64,000 nucleotides of DNA, taken from positions 2,834,806 through 2,898,805 of the forward strand of contig NW_015622543.1 in the NCBI RefSeq assembly GCF_000835495.1, read 5' to 3'. The notes beneath the pieces are model-generated. The model saw only the letters and a list, made by a program, of their open reading frames with translations. It was not told the DNA's origin and did not search any database. Within the stretch, counting starts at the first letter, position 1. The number at the start of each line of letters is the position of its first letter. Below are positions 1-13,616 of this stretch, in pieces. Both the position numbers and the translations under genes were made by a program. Origin of the DNA: Cladophialophora immunda. Lineage: Eukaryota; Ascomycota; Eurotiomycetes; Chaetothyriales; Herpotrichiellaceae.

Positions 1-2175
1 ACTCACTCGAGTGCATTCTTCCCCAATGCAAGTCGAAGCCCGCGGGATTTGACCACTCTTGCAGCTCGAGTGCACTCGCCCGTGTTCGATCATAAACCTT
101 CCATCTCTGGGTTAATGGAATATGGCGATCATCATTGTGATGGAAACCAGCGACATGCATTCAATAACATACAACGGGCCCACTCTCAATGGGAATTGCC
201 TTCATTCAACTTTAGGCCACTGTCCTTCGGCTCTTACTCGCCTGAGTTGAAGGAACGACCAAAGACATCTGGTGACATTCGTTCAAAAGAGCGCCCCGAG
301 ATCTTGTCGCCAATGCCTGAACGCCCAATGTCTTCACAGAGTAGGAAACGATTTAGCCGCATTCTGGAAATCCCCGACAACTATGTCACCGACCAAGGAA
401 AAGCGCCCCATCATGTTCAAACCTTTTCTCGGCTCGACGCTGTGGAAGAACATCCAGATCTGCAGTCGATCGAAAGAGCTCTGTCGCCACAATCACAGGA
501 TGGATCAAAGATTGATGCTGCTGAACAGCAAAACCAATGGGAGAATGTGGCTAACGAAGCAGCACTCCCAAACGCCCTCGGAGACGCCAGCCAGATCACC
601 ATCCATGAAAGATCAACCATCGAGTCACTTCTCGATAGACATATTGAATGCTTGGGCTTGAACGATAACGGGACTGAAGGCGAAGAAGGGCTTCCTCAAA
701 CAACCAGCCCTTCCGAGCATTCGGTCGCTGCAGTGGACAGTAGTGGAGAGAGCACCATTAGAGCATCGTCAAGTATGCCGCGGATTTTGTCCCCATGGAA
801 CTTGAGGCCAACAACCTCGAGCTCGACTATTCGGCACTCCAGCCTCGCCAGCTCTGAGAGGCGCCGACTCATACCCCGGCGTCTATTTGCCAGTATGGAT
901 GCCAGACTACCTCCGGGGGCAATTCTGGAAGATTATCAAGTCAACTCCACGTCCATCTTGTCTTCCGCTGGCTCAAGGATTCGGGGGCATTCATCTGGCT
1001 GGCAAACACTTCAGTCAACTAGCGGACTCTTAACTTCAGAATCCACCAGGTCCAACCGATCCAACGCCAAATGTTCATTGACATCGGGTGACATGGCAGA
1101 CATTGACTCAGATCCGCCACGAACGAGGTTCAAGGTCAGGAGGTTGTCGGAGCTGAGCCTAAGCCCAGAGACAACAAGCAGATTGCCGATTAAGGGAGCC
1201 GCGAATGCTCATCGCAGATCAAAAAGTGACGTGCTTGCCAGACAGGCGTCACATCAGAGACGGCGAGCGCGAATTTTGATGAAGAGCAAGAGAAAGTCAC
1301 AGAGTCTGGGGCAATTAGGAATTCTCGAGCAAACGGGACAGTCGCTGGAGGATGTCAGCCCAGATGAAGAGTGGACAACTGAAGATTCGCCCGAAAAGAT
1401 CAGCGAAACCTCGCCAGTTGCTGGATATGCCGAATTGAGTGCGGACTCAGTAGCCGCACAGCCGCCAACGACGATGTCTGAAGGTAGTGTTCTTGTACCT
1501 ACGTCGATGCCTAGAAGATGGACCAGCATGCTGGCTGCGATGCCGGAGCCCGTCAAGAAAGGCATTGAAATTGTTCGCAAAGCATCGGTCAGGACTGTGC
1601 GTTCACACCGCAGCAATACTAGCATCATCGAGCCTTTGAACAGTACACGATACAGTTCTCAGATTCCACGATTGGGATCGGTCCCTCAACTAGCCCCTCC
1701 AGAATTAGGACCGCCGCTCACATCTTCGGAATTGAACCTCAGCCTTCGGTTCCCAGATCAACCTCAGACACTATACAGGCCACCTCTCCGTGAAGTCCAA
1801 AGCTTTTTCTCCGACGACAGCTCGGCAGCCTTGGCACAGAAACCGCCAACTACTATCAAAAAGAGATTTGACCTACACAGCTTTCGCAGTGGTTTCACGA
1901 AGTCGTCTGGGTTGTTGGGGACGCGACATAGCTCTACCCAGCAAGAGTCCGGTACACTGAGGCTCAGCCAGTCATGCCATATGAGGACACATCAGTCATT
2001 CGAGTACCCACATGCGGACTTGGGCGATACGGTTCCAATGTCCGATTTTGCGTACAAGAAGCGGAAAGTGCTGGGCCGGTTCAAGGACTGGTGGAAGCGA
2101 CAATGCATGCAGAAGACCTTGGCTCTCGTGAGGAAACGGAGTGGGCGGAATATGCAACATGCAGCTTTTGCATAA
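1..2175 (+). CDS. Ser-rich hypothetical protein, 5' partial
   Basis: The reading frame is open from the first base of the window to a TAA at 2173-2175, so the gene starts to the left; at least 724 residues are visible. There is no clear start: the first in-frame Met is well inside, and the frame stays open before it. The product is hydrophilic, rich in Ser, Arg and Thr, and mostly looks disordered, with many basic SxxR/RRxS clusters that could be kinase sites. I see no catalytic motif, signal peptide or membrane segment. The C-terminus is Lys/Arg-rich (around KKRKVLGRFKDWWKRQ) and could include a nuclear localisation signal (inference). It resembles the fungus-specific 'hypothetical protein' class, and no function can be assigned. 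Coding status is supported by 2.1 kb of uninterrupted frame with consistent composition. Confidence 0.8.
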   Translation, partial: THSSAFFPNASRSPRDLTTLAARVHSPVFDHKPSISGLMEYGDHHCDGNQRHAFNNIQRAHSQWELPSFNFRPLSFGSYSPELKERPKTSGDIRSKERPEILSPMPERPMSSQSRKRFSRILEIPDNYVTDQGKAPHHVQTFSRLDAVEEHPDLQSIERALSPQSQDGSKIDAAEQQNQWENVANEAALPNALGDASQITIHERSTIESLLDRHIECLGLNDNGTEGEEGLPQTTSPSEHSVAAVDSSGESTIRASSSMPRILSPWNLRPTTSSSTIRHSSLASSERRRLIPRRLFASMDARLPPGAILEDYQVNSTSILSSAGSRIRGHSSGWQTLQSTSGLLTSESTRSNRSNAKCSLTSGDMADIDSDPPRTRFKVRRLSELSLSPETTSRLPIKGAANAHRRSKSDVLARQASHQRRRARILMKSKRKSQSLGQLGILEQTGQSLEDVSPDEEWTTEDSPEKISETSPVAGYAELSADSVAAQPPTTMSEGSVLVPTSMPRRWTSMLAAMPEPVKKGIEIVRKASVRTVRSHRSNTSIIEPLNSTRYSSQIPRLGSVPQLAPPELGPPLTSSELNLSLRFPDQPQTLYRPPLREVQSFFSDDSSAALAQKPPTTIKKRFDLHSFRSGFTKSSGLLGTRHSSTQQESGTLRLSQSCHMRTHQSFEYPHADLGDTVPMSDFAYKKRKVLGRFKDWWKRQCMQKTLALVRKRSGRNMQHAAFA

Positions 2176-2616
2176 AGGGGCGTTCTTGGCTCGAAGACAA
2201 GAACATATAGAAGCGAGGGACTGGTTGGACTGGTGTTCCAAGGGTTAGTAAGCCGTCCGGCGTTATCAGTGTATAATATCCATGCATGGTATGACAGGAC
2301 AAGGGGAGAGAAGCTGCTCATTTTTGTGAGATGGTCAATTTGTGACGGACGTCCTCATCATAGAATTGTTTGGAGGAACAAAATCAAAAGTCTGTCAGTC
2401 TCTCTGGGCTGCATCCAGAGGCTCTTTTGCCATCATCAGTCTCGTAATTGTCTCAGAGATGTATTTATCTCAGGCTGGCGCCATGAACGAGAAACGCTGA
2501 CGCCGTCCTTGCGTGTATTCTGGTTTGTGGCCATCTTCTTCTCCATGGACTTGCCTCAAGCAAGCAAGTGTGCAAACTTGTTTGTTCCATGATGAAAAAG
2601 GTTTTAAACAAAAACA

Positions 2617-2665
2617 AACAAGCCAGCCAGGGACCAGGAATCGGCCTGATTCCGGCTGGCTTGTT
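2617..2665. repeat. Nested inverted repeat (hairpin)
   Basis: A perfect 12-bp inverted repeat pairs AACAAGCCAGCC (2617-2628) with GGCTGGCTTGTT (2654-2665). Inside it a second 6-bp stem pairs GGAATC (2637-2642) with GATTCC (2648-2653) around a 5-nt loop. The right arms abut, and the left arms are separated by an 8-nt bulge. It lies about 440 bp past the stop of the left gene. It could act in RNA 3'-end structure or be a relic of a small repeat; no function is shown. Confidence 0.6.
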
Positions 2666-3132
2666 CCTGTTCCTGTTCCGGTGGACATGGGAACACAGCA
2701 CACAGTAAACCCACCAACAAACAACGCATCAAACCACCAGGTACAGACATTTACACCCCCCTTTCATCGCGAGATCGGATTTGATATTCTTTTGTTGGCA
2801 TTTTTCTCTTCGTTGCGGCCCACCAACTAACTCAGTTGCCTTGGCCCCTACCCCGAACGGCACCACGGCATTGAAAAAAAAAAAACACCAAACCACTTTT
2901 CACACAGCTCACCTAAGAAGGCGCGGGTGTAAAGCGCGGGTTTTCTCTTACACATGGTTGCTGCTGGAGAGGGGATGGGGCTTTGGCGGGCAAGCGCTGA
3001 AGAAATGAAGGTTTTGCGTGTCATGAGGGCAGTGCGTCCCGTGTTTGAGCGTTCCAGAGTCGGTGTCGGTGGTTGGGTGTTGGTTTCGAGCTGTCCATTT
3101 TTCTTCGTTCTGCCAAATACGAACGGGCCCCT

Positions 3133-3162
3133 GCAAAGTGCAAAGTGTAAAGTGCAAAGTGC
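3133..3162. repeat. Heptanucleotide tandem repeat (GCAAAGT)
   Basis: Four 7-bp units are seen (GCAAAGT, GCAAAGT, GTAAAGT, GCAAAGT) and a partial fifth. This is a simple intergenic microrepeat. Confidence 0.8.
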
Positions 3163-6118
3163 TGGAGTCTCCCACAGCTGCACACGTGCGCATGAAGTTG
3201 AATCATGCTTTGGAAGTTTCGGTTGGGAAGCGTTTTGAGATGTTGAGATCTTTTCATGGGTCATGTTGGATATTCCCGTGCTGTGTTTCAGTTGATGGCC
3301 CATCTGACAAGAAGATGTATCTGCCACTTCGCTTTGATGGTGTCTTCTTCCTTTTCGTCGAGATGATGAGACCACACTTGAAAAGTACCCTCAGAATCGT
3401 GCCCTCTCGAGGATTGTATCTCTCTGTAAATTGACGTGGTGCCTTCGTGGTCGGTTGTAGCCCCTCGGTGCCCTCTTCAGAAATTGCCCCAGATCCAACG
3501 GTGCGTGGACCCAAGTTGGTATTCGGCGGTGAGCCAGTTTGTATTTTCAAGGGTCTTGAACTTGGCTGTGCTCGATGACCCATGTAGTAATGCAGTGACA
3601 ACGGCCTGCGCATAGCCACATTGTATGCGTTCGAAGTATTGTGGGTTTCACTATGGTCGTATTCCAATTTCAAATGAGGATTGGAAATCGCCATGCTTTC
3701 TTCCCGACGTTTCGAGACTGACCCCCTCTATTAATCTCGTTGACCTCTGGGCTTTTTCCAAGCCTCTACGGGTTCCTCGTCGTAGGGTAGCTCCAGGTGC
3801 AAGTTGAGTAGATAGCTCTCACGTCTTTCAGGGATGCCCAAGTCCATGGCTGATCAGACGCATGGCACATGGGAATTCGTTCATCACTTCTGCACCTTGT
3901 TTGTGTCAGAAGCCAGGTCATCCAGTGGCAGCTCCGCTCTGGGCCACTTTCTGCGCCGCAATTCGACTGCAGAAATCATTCCCACAGGCCTTCGTCAAGA
4001 CGAGTGGGTCGAGTTTCCAAGTGATCTTTTGAGACTGTGATTGGCGAGAAGCTCGTTGTCTCTTTCAGCTTTTCCTGAGAAAACACAGATGCTCTGCCTT
4101 CCTTTATTGGACCTAAGCCAGCATCATTTGTACTCCTCTTGGTAGGGAAACTGCTTGCTGGGAACTCTTTCGCTTGACTTGTCACGGGTTTATCTTGCCC
4201 GGATTCTCAGGTAAGTTGCAAGTCTGGAATTGCCCCGTGGAGGTGCTGCACAAAGGTAGAATGCAGTTGAGCCATCTGTATTTGTTGTGTCTCAGTTCAA
4301 GAGCGAGTGAGTCGTTTCCTCACATCCCATGGTTCCAAAGGTTCCTTTTCTTGGGGGGCCTGCTCCTAACAAGAGGTTTCCTTGGTATCCCGCGGTTCCT
4401 GAGGATTCCTTGACGACCGGCGACAATTGGCCAGGCTGACCAATACTCCAGTATCCTTTGGTTCATAAGACCGCATTATGACAATACGTCGTGGAAGGGT
4501 GGCAAGACCTGTGTCGCTAGGCACGCTCGCTGGGCAATCACCTGTGACCCGGAAAGGATTACATCGACCGCCGTCAAGCCGTCACTAGCAGGCCCTCTCC
4601 CGAGTGCAGCAAGGGAGCCAGATAAGCCCCTCTTTCGTCTGCCTCATCGGTTGGCCTGCTTTAGACAACCAGCGTGCCTCTCCCGTCTCACAGGCCCATG
4701 ATGTGCGAAGGGCGCACCCATGAATGTAATTCCCGACCTCACGCTCAAGAGCGAAGGACGGCACAACCACATCTGCCAGCCTGGGCCAGCGACCATTTGC
4801 AGTTCCAGGAATACTTACGGAGAAGCAACCAAGCTCCACATGGAGGCGGGCGTTGTGCAGGTTACAACGGTTCTTCGCAACGAGACCGCAGGTACGATCC
4901 GTCACTGCCAAACTGCCCGAGCCTTTCTCAGACACTCCGCAAGTCACCTCCTCCCGCCAGCCCCAGAAGCTCTCCTTCATCCACCCATAAGGCAGGACAC
5001 AAGGCAGAAAATCTGTACGCCAGCGGCTCCATGTGGCGAGTGTCTTGCTGCATTCTCGACAGTTGAGAGAGTTGCAGTTGTATCCTTCTTCTTGCCCGAT
5101 GTTGTGTTGGGGTTTTGCAGCAGGACATCGACTCCCAACCCACCATAAGTGAGATCGAAGGCGATCCGACCAATTACCAGCCCAAGCCGTAGGGTTCGAT
5201 GCGTCGGATAGTTGCAATCTCTCGAAGACCTTGGGTGTGATGTACGTGGGGATCCACAACGCGAACTCAATCGATCTCCCCCATAAGGCTTGCTCCCGGC
5301 AAGTGGGCGCCGACGCGAAAAGGTAAAGGAAGGGGAGACGGGAGGAGATGGGAACATGGAATGAAAACAACAAGGCAAGGGGAAAGGGATATGACAGAAT
5401 CTGATTGACGAGAGAAATGGTGAAGGAAAGCGAACGGGTTCAGAACCTGAGAGCGAGAGGTGGGGAAAATGGAGGTGGCGGGAAGCCATCGTGGGCGAGC
5501 TGGGGAAGAGGTCGATTTAAAGGTCTCGACCCTTTCCGGCTTGGCGAAATAAACACGCTAAAACACGGCGCGTGGTTGGCGGAGACAGTTTTGCGGGGGC
5601 AACCGGAGCGGCGGGCTTGGCATTTCTCGTCACAATAGAACAAGGGAGCCGAGGCTGGACATCATAAGCTTCTTTCCCAAAGCAGGGGGTTCCCATCCAC
5701 CTTTCGCCCGAAGTGCAGCTTTGATTATGGGGACTATAGCCAGTCCACATACTCCAATATTTAGTGGCCAATCCAAGCTAAATCAGCTAGTAATCACTAC
5801 CGGGCTTCACGGAGGGGATCTCCCCGCCTGTCGCTGTGTCGGAAATGCGCTACTCTGACGCTCGTGAACCATTAAGGCCTGCCTCACAGTGTCGAACCGA
5901 GAGCGGGCTGAGGAGGGATAACGGCGGAGAGGAAAGCGCAGCCGCGTCGACGTCAACGAGTTAGACATAGAGCAAAGGCACCGAGAACTCTAACGTTGCA
6001 AGGCTAGCATGTAGCAAAGTTCGGAGTGCACAGGGAGAAACGGCGCCCGTTCGGGGCTGGCGTGACGCTCTTCGCAAACGCCAAGAAGAAATGCAAAAGG
6101 CACAGGACGAGGTAACCA

Positions 6119-8797
<2,679 letters not shown>

Positions 8798-10470
8798 ATG
8801 GCGCCGGACAACAGCACTACAGCACCAGGTTCGAAGCCCAACATCCTCATCTTCATGCCCGACCAGCTCCGCTACGACGCCCTAGGCTGCTCGGGCAACG
8901 CTATCGCAAAGACGCCCAACATCGACGCCTTTGCCAAAACCGGCACGCGTTTCACAAACTGCTATGCCCAGGCCAGCGTGTGCACGCAGAGCCGCGTGTC
9001 CATGTTCACGGGCCAGTACCCGCACGTGTCGGGCCACCGGTCGCTCGAGAACATGATCAAGCCCTGGGAGCCCAACATGTTTCGCTCGCTCAAGGAGGGC
9101 GGCTACCACGTCGCGTGCCTGGCGCCGCGCGGCGACCTATTCGCCCCGACCGTCATCGAGATCAGCGTCACCGAGTACGGCTTCATCGAGGCCCCAGACT
9201 ATCTCCCCGCCAACTGGAAGGAAGGCGGCCAGACGGCACCGGCAGATCCGCACGACATATGGCACAGGCTGTTCTACAAGGGCAAACGGGACCCCGGCGA
9301 GTCGTTTGATTACGACGAGGGCGCCGTCAGGTCGGCCATGACTTGGTTACAGGACCCGCCCCGGCAGCCGTGGGTTCTGTTTCTGCCCCTGTTCTTCCCA
9401 CACTGTCCTTTCTGGGCCGAGGAGCCGTACTTCTCCATGTACGATCGGAAGCTGATGCCTGCCCAGACACGGTTGGATCAAAAGGTAAGCTAGTGTGTGC
9501 CTTCTTTACGTCCAGCGACAGTTATGAACTTCTCCAAAGCGAGACATTGTTTGTCTGGAGGATTGCTGACCATCGTGCGGGCTAGACGGGCTACGAACCC
9601 CGATACATGAAGGCGATCCGCGATACCTACGGTACTCACCGCGCGACGCCCGAAATGTGGGCCGAAGTCCAGGCGACGTACATGGGCATGGTCTCTCGCC
9701 TCGACAACCAATTCGGCCGGATCACATCTGCCCTATCATCTTCGAATCTCTCTTCGACTACCGTCACCATGTTCTTCACTGACCACGGCGAATACATGGG
9801 CGATCACGGCCTGATAGAGAAATGGCCTTCAGGGCTCTCTGACTCACTAACGCACGAACCGCTAATCATCTCCGGTGCAGGGTTGCCCCAGGGCAAAGTT
9901 ATCGACGACATGACCGAGATGGTGGATCTGGTGCCCACAATATTCCAGATGTGTGGGATTCAGGAGCACTACTCGCACAACGGACAGAGTCTGTTGCCCG
10001 TGCTGAACGGCACCTCCGCCGACAACTCGAGCAGCACGTCCGGCAAGAAGAGTTACGCCTTCAGCGAGGGCGGGTTCCTGACGAGCGAGGAACATCTGCT
10101 GGAGAACGGGAAGTGGCCGTACGATCTCAAGGCCGGGCTGCAGCACCAGGACCCCACGCTGGTGGGCAAGGCCGTCGCGCTGAGGAGCAAAGAGTGGACG
10201 TACATCTACCGGCTGTACGAGCCATGCGAGCTGTACTCGCGACGACCGGGCGAGGATCCGCACGAACTGCACAACCTTGCGGCCGAGCCCGAGTACGGCC
10301 ACCTGGTCCGGATGTTTGAGGCGGTCGTGATGCGCTGGATGGTCGAGACGAGCGACGTGATGCCCTGGTCGAGAGACAAGAGCGGCCGAGGAGCCGTCGT
10401 GGACCTCGAAAGCCCAGCTGAACAGCTTCAGAAGAGAAAGGCTGCTGCTGCATCTTCTAGGGCACCTTAA
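8798..10470 (+). CDS. Sulfatase, choline-sulfatase-like (two exons)
   Basis: Second type I sulfatase, distinct from its neighbour. Exons 8798-9484 and 9586-10470 give 523 residues; the intron has GTAAGC and CTAG ends and falls between codons. The start is chosen at ACACCATGG (8798), not the longer frame reaching back to 8693. Motifs: FMPDQLR near residue 20 for the metal site, CTQSR near 66-70 at the formylglycine position (third residue Gln instead of the usual Pro or Ala), TGQYPHVSGHRSL following it, and FFTDHGEYMGDHG in exon 2. DHGE-type metal motifs are found in choline-sulfatase and N-sulfatase-like families. No signal peptide is visible. The C-terminus (basic, EQLQKRKAAAA) looks disordered. 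The substrate is not determined; a choline-O-sulfate or sulfated-sugar hydrolase is an inference. Confidence 0.93.
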
Positions 10471-11142
10471 ATTAAACCACCTTGTAAGCGAGGCGTCACA
10501 AAAGGTTCCTTGTTTGTTCCATTTCCACTTTAACCCCCGAAAGGCCCAAACAGCGTACAAATCTTATCACATTATACACTGTGTGACCTATCCAGGCTCT
10601 TTCTACAGACTCTGGGCTATAATAACACTTGCTACCCACGTCGGTCCAAGACGGGAGTCACGGAGGGAGGAGAAACGAGTCGAGACAAAAATGTTGCATG
10701 TCTCCATATCGCTCAATTTCTGATAGATAGATAGTTCAGGGCTTTTTTTTCGGCGGTCACAATTAGCAGAACGAGAGGTCATTGTGTTTGAAAAGACACT
10801 TTATATCTACGATGCGTATCTGGAAGCTTTCGGGCTTTCTTCCTCTCTTTCACTCTGCGCTTGAGTCCCAAAACAAATGTTGATAACCTGCTCAATTATA
10901 ACTATTGGCTGTATCCATGTTCATGTCCTTATTGGACCGGGATTCATTGATCCTGAGTAACTTGAGTACCTGGTGATGGTTCAGAAACGGAAGCCATGCA
11001 TCAAAAGCCTCTTTCCTAAAAGCACAAGGATTGTCGATTGAGTTCCGTACACTTAGAATTGACGAGTTAGATAAGTAGCAACTGAGCCCTACGTCTCCTC
11101 CACAAACCATAATTCGTTATGTAGCATCGAGAGAGCCATCCT
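10471..11142. other. Intergenic, convergent 3' regions
   Basis: The 670 bp between the stops of the plus-strand sulfatase and the minus-strand transporter are AT-richer than their flanks, with a T8 run at 10744-10751. No coding frame or RNA gene is recognised. It should contain both transcript ends. Confidence 0.6.
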
Positions 11143-12917
11143 TCATTCCGATTTGACGGTCGTGGTGAGTTCTTCGAGGCCAGCGAGCTTGTCGGAGGAG
11201 TCCACGTGGCGAATATGGTGGTGCGTGGGATCGTTTTCGAAATCTGTAACCTGGACGCCCACGCTGTCGGCGTTGGGCGATTTCCACGCTGCAAGACATA
11301 GAAGAGAGAAAAGGTTAGTGACATGTTTTCACACCATTACACACTTGCCACAGGCTTTCGAGAGAGTGGGAGGGTCATCTTGGAGAGTGTTCCCAGATAG
11401 ACTTACTTCGACTCTTCCACGCGGACACACGCTGCTCAAACATCTCCTCGATCTCCTCCAGCGAGCGGCCCTTGAGTTCCGGAAGGACAAAGATCCCCCA
11501 GAGGATGCCGAGGAAGGCAAATCCGCCGTAGATGAAGCCAACCCGGGCGCCGAGCCCAGCGTAATCGTCGTCCAGCAAATACGGGAGCGTGAAGCTGGTA
11601 AGGAAGTCGAGGCAGTTTTGCGTGCTCCATGCCACGAAGCACGTCTTGTCGCGGAGTCTGGGGTGAGGAACTTCAGCCGGGAGCAAGGTACCCCTGTAAA
11701 CAAGCGAAAGTGATGGTCAGCATGGAAACCCGCGAAAAACCAAAGGCTGCTTAGAAAAGGAAAACGGCTATGCTTACATCGCACCGAAGGAGACGATCCG
11801 GGCGTAAGGGAAGAATATAGCCATAGCCACGATGCCTTTCTTGTAGCCCATGCTCAATGGCGAATGGGTCCCCAGAGAGGCCATGGTGATAAGAGCGGCA
11901 GAAGCGAACGATCCCCAGATCAAGAACATTTTTCGTCGGCCGATTCTGTCGACAACCAGTATACTGGTGATTGGGCCACAGACAACGATAGCCTTCTGGA
12001 TCATAGTGCCAGTGAATGCGTCAAAGGCGCCAATTGACTTGAGAAACACTGTGCCGTAGTGTGAAGAAAAGGCGTTTCCTGACAGCATAGAGAAGGCAGC
12101 CGCGGACATGGCAAGAATGGTGCGGCGCTGTGACAGTAGAGTCAGTCCAAAGTGTGGTCGATGTGGGACGGAAACGTTGGAAGGGGGTCTTGAAACTCAC
12201 TCGGTTCGTGCCCTTGAAGACCTCAGCCCAAGTTCCCTTGGAAGCAGCGTCGGCTTCTTCCAATCCTGCCTTGAGAAGAGCCGTTTCTTCCTGTGCGTCG
12301 TAGTCCTTACAGCATCCGTAAAGATGATTCAGGCTGGCAGCAGCATCGTCGTACCTCCCCTGGCGACAGAGCCATCGGGGGGATTCGGGGACCAACCAAT
12401 TCAAGAGCAACGCGACTGAAGGAAGGAGAAACATCAGACCAACAGGAATTTGCCAAGCCGAGTTGTCTTTGCGCCTTGAGGTGAAGTTGCAGATGAGAGA
12501 ACTGATCAAAGCTCCGGACTGATGCTCAAAGATGAAAAGGATGACCATTCTGCCTCGGATGGCTGCGGGTACGATTTCCGCCTGATACATGGGTATGAGC
12601 CATTCAAGCATGCCAATGTGTGCCTGAACAAGGCAGCGACCAGCGAGGACCTGGCCGAACGATTTTGCCGAGTATGTGACAGCAATGCCGGTGATGCACA
12701 TCAGTTGCATGAGGCAGAAGACCAAACGACGTCCCCAGCGGTTGCCAATCAAGGTAGCAATGAGGATGCCAGCGACATACACCAAAAGGGGAAAGGAGTT
12801 CAAGAAGGATAAATAGGTGGCATCGATCTTGTACTTGTGTGTCTTTTCATTGTATTCACCGAACTGCTTGACGAAGGCTGCTGCCGTTAGTCTGCGTTTA
12901 AAAACGATGCCTCGCAT
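11143..12917 (-). CDS. MFS sugar-porter-type transporter, apparently N-terminally truncated
   Basis: Sugar porter of the major facilitator superfamily, expected in the plasma membrane. Exons: complement(12201..12917), (11778..12127), (11407..11693) and (11143..11288); 499 residues. The three introns (73, 84 and 118 nt) have GTGAGT, GTAAGC and GTAAGT donors and keep the frame. Sugar-porter signatures: GNRWGRR in loop 2-3, PESPRWL after TM6, DRIGRR in loop 8-9, and PELKGRSLEE after TM12. I count eleven membrane helices. TM1, with its usual G(F/Y)D segment, is absent: the visible frame begins MRGIVFKRRL and runs straight into AFVKQFG, which normally follows TM1. An orphan-looking branch site plus acceptor (ACTAACGGCAG) lies just inside the start, so an upstream exon may be lost or unrecognised. 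It lies beside two sulfatase genes. Confidence 0.85.
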
Positions 12918-13616
12918 AAAATGAGCAATCGACGACGTGATGTGTCACAATCAGAAAGCGCAGAGGAAGGGAGAGGACGTGGCCCTGCCATTGTCGCTCT
13001 GCCAAATACCGAGGTGGTGAGCGAAGAAGTCGGAGGGGAAGTAGCATCGGGATCAAGCATCACTCGGATGTTCGGTGGAGAGGGTCAGATGCGGAGGTTG
13101 TTTGAGTAACGGCCTCTCGGGCGACCCCAGCGACGCTATAGATATCTGTTCTATTCCATTGTCAGTGGAAGAGGGGTGCAGGACGCAAGTGTAAACGGCA
13201 AGCCTTGAAGTTCGTACGGTTGCGAAGGATCGAAATGGGTTTTTGGACTAGTAGGCAACCACAGGCATCAGCCACCATTTGCCGCAGTTTTCACACGTCA
13301 CACGTCATTTAAATCGTGACAGACGCGAAATAATTAATTGCCATTGCCCCACGCGTCGACGCGCCTTTGCTTCTCGATGTATTGAAATATCGACCGCGCA
13401 GGCGATTATTGAAGCCACAGCTTTACCTGGATGAAACTGGTGCCATTAGGCTGTGTGCTTGCACCTCAGGCGACTCTCAGAACGCTCCTGCCTTCTCATT
13501 CTTCTTTCCACCTCCTGTCTCTGTCGCGGTCTCCGCTTGCGCCTGACCTCATCTTCCTGACTTCTCGATCTATTACATCCACCTCTAGATATCTCAACCT
13601 GCAGCAAACCTTCATC
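12918..13616. other. Divergent intergenic region: transporter / DNA ligase
   Basis: About 700 bp between the transporter's visible start and the ligase ATG. I searched the minus strand for a TM1-encoding exon (a Gly-Phe/Tyr-Asp segment in a hydrophobic run) and found none. An AT-rich patch (AAATAATTAATTGCC) lies at 13328-13342. The last 150 bp before the ligase ATG are pyrimidine-rich and are probably its leader. Confidence 0.5.

Larger units (their letters stand above)
2176..6118. other. Gene-poor intergenic region
   Basis: About 3.9 kb with no convincing gene. The longest frame (complement 4585-5373, 262 codons) is very rich in Trp, Cys and Arg, shows no family motif, and is probably chance. 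Visible structure: a hairpin-forming inverted repeat at 2617-2665, an A-rich run near 2874, a heptanucleotide repeat at 3133-3162 and pyrimidine/purine-skewed stretches. It must hold the 3' end of the left gene and of the convergent sulfatase gene. Confidence 0.6.

Noticed and set aside
4585..5373. 262-codon minus-strand frame in the left gene-poor region
   Set aside because: Composition is very rich in Trp, Cys and Arg, and there is no family motif. Overlapping frames of similar quality occur on both strands. It is probably a chance frame.
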